This document shows positions 1 through 9,843 of a stretch of 64,000 nt of DNA, in pieces. The position numbers were made by a program, and so were the translations under genes. Position 1 is the first letter of the stretch, and each line of letters starts with the position of its first letter. Source of the DNA: Benincasa hispida. Taxonomy: Eukaryota; Streptophyta; Magnoliopsida; Cucurbitales; Cucurbitaceae. The notes beneath the pieces are model-generated. The model was not told the DNA's origin and searched no databases. It was given only the letters and a program-made list of their open reading frames with translations. The stretch is taken from contig NC_052350.1 of the NCBI RefSeq assembly GCF_009727055.1, positions 29,430,000 to 29,493,999 on the forward strand. Reading direction: 5' to 3'.

Positions 1-713
1 CCAAGGGGACCTTATGGACCTGTAGCTTTAAGCTCTAATGGTACGTGAATAACTGACTAAACTCTTTAATCACGATATTCACCATCCGTTAACTGCCGGA
101 TACTTCACTAAAGACCAACAAATACACTCTTTTCACTACAGATATATTTTTGTGTCTATTGGATATAACCAATCAACAGTCCATAACCCTTCATAGATCG
201 CTTGTAAGTATAGGTGGGCCAATTTACCGTTTTGTCCCTGTAGTTACATCTAACTCCTTCAATACCACTGGTTCCTTTAATAAACAATACATCATAGTCC
301 TACTATGAGTGAACACTTCTTGGGCCATGAGAAAGTGTGTGGCACCACATCATTCAAGCCCCGAAATCAGCATTTAAGGGAGCAATCTATCTACTTACCG
401 CAAGGAGTGAATTCCATATTGTATAGCTGAGTTCCCAGCTCCCCAATCAGACGAATCCCCAAAGTGGTAGGTTTGAGTCAACAATCTGGCCACTTGCACC
501 CATATAAATCAAAGAACCGCCGTCATAGGCAAGAGTTCCCAACTCATTCAGGATTAAGGTCATGTTACCTATGGTCATCCTAGTGAAATGAAAGTCTTTG
601 TCATGAACGACGTTATATAATGAGACTAAACATTTTGTGGTCCGGTCTTATATAAACTCTTTTGTATAGGATACTTTCTCTCACATGTCTCCACAAAATG
701 ATCAGGATTAGAC
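1..713 (-). repeat. copia LTR fragment (minus strand), cut at both ends
   Basis: This stretch matches the central part of the other copia LTRs in the window, read on the minus strand. It has the same order of blocks: the gagtgaattccat block (about 405), the calcium-box-like text around the ATATATTT/GTCTATTGG block (about 145) and the block beginning GGACCTTATGGACCTG (about 8). The closest relative by eye is the LTR at 20361-22300. It runs off the window start and ends abruptly where the first adapter begins, so its 5' end is missing. Confidence 0.8.
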
Positions 714-751
714 CTGTCTCTTATACACATCTAGATGTGTATAAGAGACAG
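714..751. other. Nextera mate-pair junction adapter (contaminant)
   Basis: The 19-base Tn5 mosaic end CTGTCTCTTATACACATCT (714-732) is followed directly by its exact reverse complement (733-751). This 38-base palindrome is the circularisation junction of Illumina Nextera mate-pair libraries and is not plant DNA. Translated on the minus strand it gives the familiar artefact peptide SYTHLDVYKRQ. Sequence orientation flips from a minus-strand LTR to a plus-strand LTR across it. Confidence 0.98.
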
Positions 752-986
752 GGGACATAGGGTGCAAGATGGAATTCACGCGTACTCGATTTAGGGATAG
801 GAGGAAGATTGTTCTCTTAAGTGTTGAATCTAAGTCTTGAATAAGGGGCCCCACCCTCTCATTGGCCTCATAGGAATTTGATTTAATGAATGGATCACAA
901 ACCAATTGTTCATTACAGGATCAGTGAAAATTAAGGACTAAGACGTAATTTCGGAGGTAAAACAACATTTGACCCAGCCGTTATTA
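752..986 (+). repeat. copia LTR fragment, artefactual copy 1
   Basis: About 235 bp of plus-strand copia LTR, from the GGGACATAGGGTGCAAG block to CAGCCGTTATTA. It is repeated, apparently without a change, at 1038-1273 (offset 287). It lies between the two adapters, so it is most simply a single mate-pair read or insert that was assembled a second time. Confidence 0.9.
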
Positions 987-1024
987 CTGTCTCTTATACA
1001 CATCTAGATGTGTATAAGAGACAG
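987..1024. other. Nextera mate-pair junction adapter, second copy (contaminant)
   Basis: Exact second copy of the 38-base palindrome formed by the Tn5 mosaic end (987-1005) and its reverse complement (1006-1024). With the copy at 714-751 it brackets a duplicated 235-bp LTR piece. Confidence 0.98.
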
Positions 1025-1455
1025 AGACTAGGTAGCTGGGGACATAGGGTGCAAGATGGAATTCACGCGTACTCGATTTAGGGATAGGAGGAAGATTGTT
1101 CTCTTAAGTGTTGAATCTAAGTCTTGAATAAGGGGCCCCACCCTCTCATTGGCCTCATAGGAATTTGATTTAATGAATGGATCACAAACCAATTGTTCAT
1201 TACAGGATCAGTGAAAATTAAGGACTAAGACGTAATTTCGGAGGTAAAACAACATTTGACCCAGCCGTTATTATGAACAACTTATGAAGGGTCGACTTAC
1301 TGATTATGGTAAAATCAAGTGGACACAAATATATCTATGGTGAGAAGAGTGCAACTATCGAGCTATAGTGGTGTGTCACGATAATTAACGAATATTGATT
1401 AATTCGGTCTAAAGAGTTTAGCCAATTAATCTCAAATCATTGGAGCTCATTGACA
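1025..1455 (+). repeat. copia LTR fragment (plus strand), copy 2
   Basis: Plus-strand copia LTR core, most like the LTR at 31553-33405, starting in the middle of the LTR (block CTAGGTAGCTGGGGACATAG) and ending near the CATTGGAGCTCAT block. It is followed without a target-site signature by the protease region of minus-strand element B, so this junction may also be artificial or a later rearrangement. Confidence 0.8.
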
Positions 1456-2516
1456 TCTCCCACTGCTTTTGCTGAAATGACTTCCCCTGTTTCCACCTTG
1501 AAAGTCATTTCATACTCTAAGAGTTATTTCCAAGCAGTAGTTTCCTGTAGAAAAGTGCAAACATGGTTAGCGGCTCTTGAATCTAATATCCAGATCGAGT
1601 GAGAATTTTCCACTAAACATGTTTTAAATACAAGTAAATTTGATTTACTTTGGCTTTTCTTTTCTACTTTCTTCTCAGCCAAATACTTCGGGCAGTCCCA
1701 TTTCCAGTGCTCGTCTTCTCCACAATGGACATATTTTCTTTTGGGAGCATTGTTTTTCTTTGCAGTGGGTTATTTATTCCATTTTTCCTTTTTCTTCATC
1801 TGTACATTTTTGTCATTAGATGAAGAAGGGACATACTTCTTTTTGTCAGTAGGTTTCGCTCCTGACAAAGAACCCTTCAGAAATTCCTTTTGTCGTGATA
1901 CAACATTTGCTTCACTCTCTTTCAATTTCATCATTTACTGATAAGTCTGTAGTTTGTTTAATAAAGTAGTCAAATTGTAACTTATCTTATTCATTACAAA
2001 ACTAGTATGAAATGTTAGGTAGCTCTTCGGAGGAGACTCTAAGATCATACTAACTTGATTAGTTTCGTCTATGGTAGCCCCGTGAGCTTCAACGACATTA
2101 AAATGAACCATCATGTCTAGAACATGTTCCCTAACATTGGTTTCATCTTTCATTCGCGAGTTATAAACATATTTTATAGCCTCGTGTCGAATAGAAGATG
2201 ACGGTTTCCCGAACGTATCATGTAATGACGCTATAATTTCACGGGTTATGAGCATGGGTTCATGTTTATTGTTGAGCACATCGGATATGCTCGCTAAGAT
2301 ATAGGCCCTAGCCTTTTCATTCGCCCTTGCCCACCTATCATATGTATCCTGAACGCTTCGATTTGCCATTGAACTGGGAATAGGAGGATATTCCTCCATT
2401 AACACAATCCTCAAATCATCAACTACTAATATTGTGTTTAAATTTGACTTCCAGTTGGAATAATCTTCTCCGTTAAATTTGTCAAAAACTAGAAGTTGTA
2501 TTATTGAGTTTGACAT
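1456..2516 (-). pseudogene. copia element B: gag and start of protease, decayed
   Basis: Gag of a Tnt1-94-like Ty1/copia element (UBN2-type gag polypeptide), which would form the nucleocapsid that packages element RNA. The start ATG at 2514-2516 begins MSNSIIQLL and lies one base after an acceptor-like AG. The gag core reads on for about 190 codons (KFNGEDYSNWKSNLN, DRWARANEKARAYILASI, MMVHFNVVEAHG) to a stop at about 1935. Past the stop the lysine-rich tail, a zinc knuckle and the protease continue. The knuckle reads Y-x2-C-x4-H-x4-C, so its first Cys has become Tyr. The protease site reads DSRA instead of DSGA. Protease, integrase and RT beyond 1456 are absent. Related to K (40233-41100) and E. 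Confidence 0.88.
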
Positions 2517-4551
2517 GCTAAAACATTTAAACAAATTCTATGAATAAAGTGCATCTAAATCCAATTTTTAGTAAAAACTAATAATGTACCCATAGATCTT
2601 TATTTATTTGCGACGATATTATAGTGAGTTAGAATAAGTGCTACAGGGCAATCAAATATTCCTTCACTAAAGCAAGACATTCTTGACTAAATATTATCTC
2701 CAGAATAACTCATATTCCGAAAATCATTTAGCTAACATTTTTCGGTCAAGAACTTACTAACACTTAGTAATTCTGTAAGTGTGACCCGCCATTTTTAGAT
2801 CTTATAGAATGATATGAACATGCTCCCGAAATGGAAAACAATGTGCAAGATGGAACTATAAGACCCTATTCATTACTGAAGCTTGGATTGTTCCAAATCC
2901 TATGTTATAACCCTCCAAAGGGTTCATCGGTGTTAACGACTAGTTAGTGCTGCCTAAAAATGATAACAGGCGCAACATAAGAATCTTACGGTTCAAACTA
3001 ATGGAGGAGACCATAGGATACATTGACACATTTCCTTCACCCACTTGCTATGAACTATTTCCCTCTTTCACCTTGTTATTGACCCATACAAACACTTTCT
3101 GAATGGAGCAGTTGAGGTAAAATCGACACGAAGTCGAGCATGGATCTCATGTTGTGAACTTTTGTGGACGTAAAAGCTAAAAATGATATATCATATATAT
3201 TGTTAATCTCCCATTGAAGTGTTCTAAATGTTTGGGTATTCTTTAACTTAGATTTGTTATGACTAATTTTAAACAACCTCAGTCTATGTGTTTATTATCC
3301 AAGTATAACGTTTATATTTGGATTTAATCTACGATGTCTAGGTTAAAAATAATTTTAAACCTCACACCACTCATGCATGCTCACAAAACTGGTTATCAAT
3401 TCTCGTTATTTCAGTCATAATCCCTAGATAGGAGGTGTTATGTAAACCGTCAACTCTCAGTCTTAGACAAGATTGTGAACTAATTGAGTTTGTAACCAAA
3501 TTTTATAAGATAACGGCCTATTTTAACTATTAAAAGAAGTTGTTAACCTAAGTGAGCATGCTTTTTATCTTTGTTATGGATTTTAATGTCTAATTCAATT
3601 TTATAACAATATACAAAAATAAATATGCTCAACATCCCTAACATACATCAAAAGCATTAAATATTTAGCATAATCTTTATATTAAAACAATTGAAACTCT
3701 ATACATGCGTACTATACATGTAACATGCTTCCTATGGGGGAATTTTTAACTCTACATGGCATACTTTATGCATATTCAAGATTTATTTAATTATAACATA
3801 CATCAAATGCATAAATAATTAAACACAAAACTGATATGATTTTTAGTTTTGACATTTCCAAGCAAACAAAGGCCTAGATATTACAAAAATCTACAAAACT
3901 GGCTTAAAAAAGCTTTTGGACCGCTCATACTGCCTTGACTGGGAAAAACCCATCGAGTATCAACGAGCAACCAACATCGAGTATGCCAGTGTGCATCGAG
4001 TATGACAACCAGCATCATCGAACACCAAATATTTTACAAAATACCTAGATGCGATCGACCATCGCATAAAGCATCATGCATCAAGTAGCGAGTATTTCAT
4101 GAAATATCATCGAGTGAACACATCGAGTACCATCAAGTATGATATCGTGCATCAAGTATTTCATTAAATATCATCGAGTAAACGCATCGAGTACCATCAA
4201 GTATGGCATCGTGCATCGAGTATTTCATGAAATATCATCGAGTATGCCATCGAATATTCCATCGAGCATCGAGTATCTAGCAAAAATTTGAATTTTTAGT
4301 TCCTGTTGCTTCGACCTTCTTAACTTCTTTCTTCAATTACAACCAAATTGCAATTTAGACTCCAAACGAATTACAGACACTTAAACACACATTAAGGTCC
4401 ATCAAACAAGAGCCAATTACAAGAGTTACGACATAATTGAAAAGATTTAAATGCCAAAACACTGAAAAACCATATCAATTCATTGTTTTCATATCGTTTA
4501 TGAAGAGCACCCACCAAACTCAAATTAACGACAATTGAGGGCTTAAATCAT
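2517..4551 (-). other. 2-kb untranslated leader of copia element B
   Basis: Non-coding stretch between the primer binding site and gag. It is homologous in block order to the leaders at 38286-40232 (K), 16231-20345 (E) and 56891-58572 (A); for example the block GTGTTCTAAATGTTTGGGTATTC near 3220 recurs in K near 39500. Its gag-proximal end is an acceptor-like TTTTAG (CT on the plus strand at 2518-2519). No ORF of substance is present. Confidence 0.75.
3951..4275. repeat. CATCGAGTA word block with 64-bp tandem unit
   Basis: CATCGAGTA occurs exactly nine times (starting at 3951, 3975, 3994, 4121, 4172, 4185, 4214, 4236 and 4267), with CATCAAGTA and CATCGAATA variants between. From 4092 a 64-bp unit repeats at 4156 and 4220. 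Two of the units carry the perfect 12-base palindrome ATTTCATGAAAT (4094 and 4222). The block sits about 280-600 bp downstream of the element B primer site. Confidence 0.9.
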
Positions 4552-4563
4552 GCTCTAATACCA
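4552..4563 (-). other. primer binding site of element B
   Basis: Minus-strand TGGTATTAGAGC, two bases inside the LTR end, matches the 3' end complement of initiator Met-tRNA (TGGTATCAGAGC) at 11 of 12 bases. This is the usual first-strand primer site of Ty1/copia elements. Confidence 0.9.
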
Positions 4564-4565
4564 AT

Positions 4566-5129
4566 TAAAAGAATATATTAATATGCAGTGGAGAAAATCA
4601 GAATCAATAAGCACTCTAATTATACTTAGTTTGAGTTTAAAACATGCTTCAAAGTAACTATTACAGAAGAGGGTTTGTTGAACACAATAGCTTTGATGAA
4701 TCCTCTTCAATACCAGCCGAGTTCTTCTAAAAGTGCTTCAATCTATAAGTAGACCACCATGAAGATCTTCTCTACTATTCTCTTATAAGGATTGTGTGGT
4801 GGAAACTATAAATCGAGCTGGATATTAGAAAGATATGAAGAGGGTTTTGGTTTCTGTACAGTTCTTCAAGAAGTTCTTGAAAGCTTAATCCAATTATTCA
4901 GCCCAACACTTCAATTTATAAAGCTTTCATCATGCAAATCATAACTTGCATGAAGGCCAGCTCCTACTTCGTAGAGAAAATGAAATTGGATGAATAAGGT
5001 GCCTTGCACCATAGTGGAGATTTTCAAAGTTGGAAATCTCCACTTTGAGTTTTGTTTTTCAAATTAGCTTTTTTCAAAAAATGATTTCTAAAACCAATTT
5101 TTTAAATAAACTAATTTAATTTGATTTAT

Positions 5130-5160
<31 letters not shown>

Positions 5161-6479
5161 AATTTTTAAATAAAACTAATTTAATTAAATCGTTTAATTA
5201 ATTTTGTTAATTTAATATTTAATATTAAATTAATAAAAAAATAATTCCATATAATGAAATTAATTTTATGCAATTAATATTTAAATCATATTTTAAACAT
5301 TAATTGATTCTCCAATTTCGTTTAATTTCGATAAAATTAAATATTTTAATTGTATCGAATATAATAAATAGAAATTCTAATTGAATTTGAACATTTCAAA
5401 TTCTAAACCCTAATTTCAAATCTCATCAAGATTACTCAATTTACTAATCCTAATTATGAGCTAGTAGAAGGATCTTATGGAGCTACAGATCATGAGTTCC
5501 AACGACTTGTAATTAATTGGTTAAACTCTTTAAACCGAATTAATGACTATTCATTAACTACCAAGACATTCCACTATAGCTCGATAGTTGCACTCTCCTC
5601 ACTATAGATATATTTCTGTCCATTTTAACCATAATTGGTAAGTCATTCCTTCACAGGTCATTCGTATTTACATCTGGGTAAAAAATTATCGTTTTACCCC
5701 TGTAAATACATCTTACTCCTTAAGCTCCCACTGATCTTCCATTGAACAATTGATTTATAGTCCAACTTATAAATCATAGCCCTCTCTTCCATGAGAGGAT
5801 AGGGCCCCGTTGTTCAAGACAAGGTATCAACACTTAAGAGAACAACCCATCTGTTAACCCTAAATCGGGTAGGAGTGAATTCCATATTGCAAAGCTATGT
5901 TCCCAGCTATTTGCCTGGTCTTATCCCCAAAATGGGAGGATTATTGAGCAGTGCTGTTGAACTACTCTCATCTTTGCAGATCAATGGATAATCTCCAATA
6001 AACAGAAGTTCATAGTTAGCTACGGATTAAGATCGAGTTACCCTAGGTCATTGAGTTTGAGATAGTCAGTTTTAACAGTAAATGGTTATTAAAGAAAAGT
6101 GACTATTTTGAGATCCGGTCTTATGCAAACTCATTGTACAGGATGCCCCCACTTATACGTCTCTACATGAATGATTTTTGGATCACGTCATTTGTATCAG
6201 TATACAAAATGGGCTGCATTCAATAGTGTCACCAGGATGAGGTACCCAATCTCATCTGTATACTTATAGACCATTTTGGCTACGTACTAAAACTTGATCC
6301 ATTCCTATGTCACCACATAAAGTTAAAGTATTCATGTTATAGCCATGGATTCGTTTATTGGTTTTTCATAGGAGGATGCAATATCAATAGTAATTTATTG
6401 AATAAAAAACTCAACAACATTTTTATTGATAAATAGAATATGTTAACAACATTTACGAACTGTGAGTTTAGGCCCAACA
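4566..6479 (-). repeat. 5' LTR of copia element B
   Basis: 1914-bp LTR starting TGTTGGGCC (5' end at 6479) and ending next to the primer site; the terminal CA has become TA. It has a TATA-like box, TATAAATT, starting at 4920 on the minus strand. The donor-like CAAAG/GT conserved in related LTRs reads CAAAG/CT here (4689-4690), so the candidate splice donor is lost. The same family is seen at 17046, 31553, 36387, 51122 and 53175. Its outer edge lies inside the RT remnant G, so B was inserted into G. Confidence 0.9.
5135..5160. repeat. (TA)13 microsatellite
   Basis: Uninterrupted TA dinucleotide run within the AT-rich part of the element B LTR. Confidence 0.95.
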
Positions 6480-6890
6480 ATAAAGGCCTCAGGTTGTTTC
6501 ATATAAATCTATTCTTCAAGTCTACCATTCAAGAAAGCGGTCTTTACATCCATTTGATGTTACGTGTTTATATAGAGCAATGAGAAAAAACAAAACATAG
6601 ATTGAGGTAATTCTAGTGATCGGATAGAAGGTGTCAAAGAAGTCTATGTTTTCTCTTTGTCTAAAGCCCTTTGCTACTAACCTGGCTTTAAACTTGTCAA
6701 CTGCTCCATTAGGTCTAAGCTTCTTCCTTAGGATCCATTTGTAACCTATTGTTGCGACTTGGAGGTAGGTCTACTAAGTACCAAGTCCTATTTGACTTAA
6801 GTGGGTCCATCTTATCATTTATAGTTTCTTTCCATAATTTGGTATCTACAAAGGACAGGACAACTTATCTTTAGGATCATACATACACGC
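6480..6890 (-). pseudogene. copia RT remnant G, target of element B
   Basis: Read on the minus strand this is the start of a copia reverse transcriptase. It parallels 11000-11390 of element F block for block, including the NRTWHLV-like region near 6780, the K-G-F-x-Q-R block near 6655 and the MDVKTAFLN motif near 6530, where F has MDVKIAFLN. Several stops and frameshifts interrupt it. It ends at the LTR of B on one side and fades into unrelated sequence after about 6880 on the other. It belongs to the F lineage rather than the B/E/K/A lineage. RT would copy element RNA into DNA; this piece cannot. Confidence 0.75.
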
Positions 6891-6971
6891 ACACACGTGC
6901 CTTATAAGCTTAAAAAAGTAGTTTTTAAAAACTTTTTTTTCTTGAAATTTGGTTAAGAATTTAACTATTGT

Positions 6972-7035
6972 GACTACAAGAAAAATATCTTTGTATAGCC
7001 TTTTACTATAGCCTTTTTCAATATAGGCTATAAAA
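6972..7035. mobile_element. possible CACTA-type transposon terminus
   Basis: GACTACAAGAAAAAT differs at the first base from the CACTACAAGAAAA end typical of many plant CACTA (En/Spm) transposons. It is followed by direct and inverted TATAGCC / GGCTATA subterminal repeats (about 6995-7031), also typical of that superfamily. I did not find a matching opposite end or a 3-bp target duplication, so this is only a candidate. Confidence 0.4.
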
Positions 7036-9345
7036 AAACCCAAACATTTGAAACAATCCTCGTGCGCGAAAAGGGTTGAGAGGGAAAATTTTAGGCTGAA
7101 AATTCATGTTGTTGTAATTGTTCCTGTTCTTTTTCCCTCCTCTCTCTTTTCTGTAAACATCGAAAGCAACTTCAGCTAAAGTTCATTCACTTCTTCTAGC
7201 AAATCTCTCACAAAAATAGTCGACACCCATGTCTCTTTTTTCCCCATTCCTCTCTTATACCTTCTTCCTCTCTTTCCATTGACACCAACTATGTCTATAT
7301 TTCCAATCAACCACACAAAATTCACTTGACAGTCAAACTAGGGCTTCATCCTCCAAACAAAGATGAAGTTGAAATTGATTTTCAGGTCCTTCAATTTTTT
7401 CTCAATCTTCTCGTTTCTCCTTTCTACTCTTCAGAGAGACCATGTGATATCTTGGTATTGCTTGAAAATGACCGATAGTGCTTGAAATCGCTCGATGGTA
7501 CTTGAAAGCCCATCAGGATGTTTTGTCTTCCTCCTAACAAGAATATGGAAGGTTCGTTGTTTGGTCTTGTATGATTGCAATTTTCCTTTTCTGAATAGAT
7601 TGTGGGTTTTCTTCCTGAATTCTTGAAAAAAATTATGGGATATGAAACTAGTTTAGTTCTATGTGTAGATTGTGATGGTTTTTGTGAAATTTGTTCTTCC
7701 TCCAACTTTCTTTGAGAAGTGGTTCTGAGAGTGCTAATTTTTTGGGGGTTTGTTCCTATACAAAGATGTTTTATTTGAAGAATTAGATGATCGGGATGTT
7801 GATTCGAGTTGCAGAAATCGAGTTTGGGTGGAGAGGGATATTGCAGAGCAATTGTTTGTTAAAGTCCTTGAAGAATTTAGACAATGCTTGGTTTGTGAAA
7901 GAAATATACAACATTCTGTTTGCGGAGTGTTTAGTAACCTTAAAAAAATATTAGACAACGACTTGAAAACTTTCAAACATTTGTCTGATTTACAATTTTT
8001 TTTTATTTCATATTTGATTGGATATTGCTAAATACATCCAAAAAATATTTTGATTTAACATAAAAGCCAATAGTTTTTTTTAAAACTTTTCTAGTCCATG
8101 TTTAAGATCCCATATCATAGTTGTTAGTCATCAAGTTAAAGAGAAATTATATATACTTGAATTCGTAAAGTAAGGATCAATTTCATTTTCATGGAATGTA
8201 TTTTGATTGTCTCTTAGCTTTTATACAACAGAAGAAAGAAAAAAATTGAAGATTTACAATGCAAGTTGTATAATGGTTAGTGATTAAGTGATGCGTCTGT
8301 TGTTGATGATTTAGGGCTATTCTTCAAGCTTCTACAAAAAGATGAACCTTGATCTAAGAGATGGCTTACCAAATGGCATTTCCACGTGAACAAAAAATTC
8401 CAAAAGGCTCTAACCCCCAAAGACCTCTCATCGAAAAGTTTTTCGTCTCTTTTGTCATCTCCGCAAGGTTTTCTCTTTCTCCCATCCCATTACTTATTTT
8501 GACTTTAAGTTTCATAAGAATTTATCAGTGGCTGTAGATTCATGTTTCTATTTTGGTGGCTTTGAATATGTGGGTTGTGAATATTTGTAGCTATTGTTTC
8601 AGGGTTAAGTATCTAGTTGATGCTAGCTTTTGGTTTTGTTAGTAATTGATTTATTATTATTTGTGTTGTGTAATATTGGAAAGCTACTTGATATGTTTGC
8701 TGATTGGAGGGGGAAGATGTGCCTTCTTATGTGGTCTCAGTCATTGGATTCATTGATGCTTTCTATTATTACATCTCTAGTTTTTGGTTTTTATGTGAAG
8801 TTTTTATTGATTTTGCTAAATATGTTGAGACCACCAAGCCTTTCTCTATTTCTTTTCCCCTCCATAATTCAAACTCTGCAATTTTGCATGTCAGGTTCTC
8901 TCTTTATCTTTGTACTTATTCGCTCAAAGATGTCAGTGTTCAAATTTCTTGTTTTGTACAAATTTGGATACAGAGCATTTAGGAAGATTATGATAAGAGG
9001 TATATAAAATGGTGAATTAGAGTCCATAAGTTTTGTGACTGTTATCTTTTAGGACATTGGAATGGATCTGCTCTATTTGGGGAATATTTTTCAGAGATGT
9101 GGAAGAATCTGAGAGTTTAAAAGCTAGATCTCAAGATGGGAGCTTATGCAGCTACTCGAACAAAGAGAATGTAAGCCAAAACAGTCAAATTGAAGTAAGG
9201 TTGCTTCCCAAGTATGCCAAATGAAAATAACCAGGTTCTAAATGGACTATGAATTCTAACATTTGAAAAAATAAATTGATATTTACACATAATTAATATC
9301 TATGTTATACTTTTTTAGTTTTTATGTTTCTTAAATTTAGTGTTG
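7036..9345. other. unrecognised AT-rich region with short ORFs
   Basis: No retrotransposon domain or known gene was recognised. Two plus-strand open frames stand out: 7750-8031 (93 codons, acidic and helical-looking, with ERDIAEQLFVKVLEEFRQ) and overlapping frames at 8630-9007 and 8704-8982 that are rich in hydrophobic residues. The pyrimidine-rich leaders before 7400 and 8480 and the mixed coding look could mark exons of a broken or captured host gene next to the possible CACTA end at 6972. I cannot name a family. A protein search would decide. Confidence 0.35.
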
Positions 9346-9349
9346 GAAA

Positions 9350-9843
9350 TGGCAGGGCCCTCAAAACGACGAACTGTAAACCGTCAAGGCACGACGGTCA
9401 AGCGAAGAGCAAAACCTGCAAAACAGAAACTCGTTATAGGCTGAGTCGTGGAGCTCGCTCTCTTTAAGACGTTTCGCTGCTCTGCCCAAGTGTGCAAGCA
9501 GGTCTAAAAATTGACACATCGTCCCCAGGATAAATCAGCCAAATGAAAACCGATCAGAAATACACTGTTACCGATTGAAACGTACACCCTTTCACATAGG
9601 TGAGTCTATCAAGGATACTCCTGTAGCTGGGTATCCCACTTGTCATTAAGTATAGATCTTATTAAGAACTGAGTTCAACCTTTCTTACGCTTCAGGATAT
9701 CATGCTCAGACTTTAAGTCATAGGAATGGAACTTTGTGTTTGGTTTAGCATGATTCACTATATATCACTCGTGATCAGTTATTACCCGTTGAACCTGTTT
9801 CTTGGGATCTCCAGTCTACAGGTTGGGTTTTTCTCACTATGGT
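9350..9843 (-). repeat. post-coding region / partial 3' LTR of copia F
   Basis: Directly downstream of the F RNase H stop on the minus strand. It includes the CTGGAGATCCCAAGAAAC and TCACCTATGTGAAAGGG blocks and a GC-richer segment at 9350-9500 with repeated ACGACG / CGTCAAG words. The far end at about 9350 has no partner LTR in the window, so the boundary is approximate and the LTR is probably incomplete. Confidence 0.5.

Noticed and set aside
708..905. 65-codon minus-strand frame ending in SYTHLDVYKRQ
   Set aside because: Its C-terminus is a translation of the Nextera adapter and the rest is LTR; not a gene.
3951..4275. CRISPR-like regular repeats
   Set aside because: The repeats are degenerate 9-base words and a 64-bp tandem unit within a plant retrotransposon leader; there are no constant repeats with unique spacers and no cas genes.
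7734..7976. Minus-strand 80-codon frame
   Set aside because: Antisense overlap of the plus-strand frame at 7750-8031; neither is proven, but the plus frame has the more protein-like composition.
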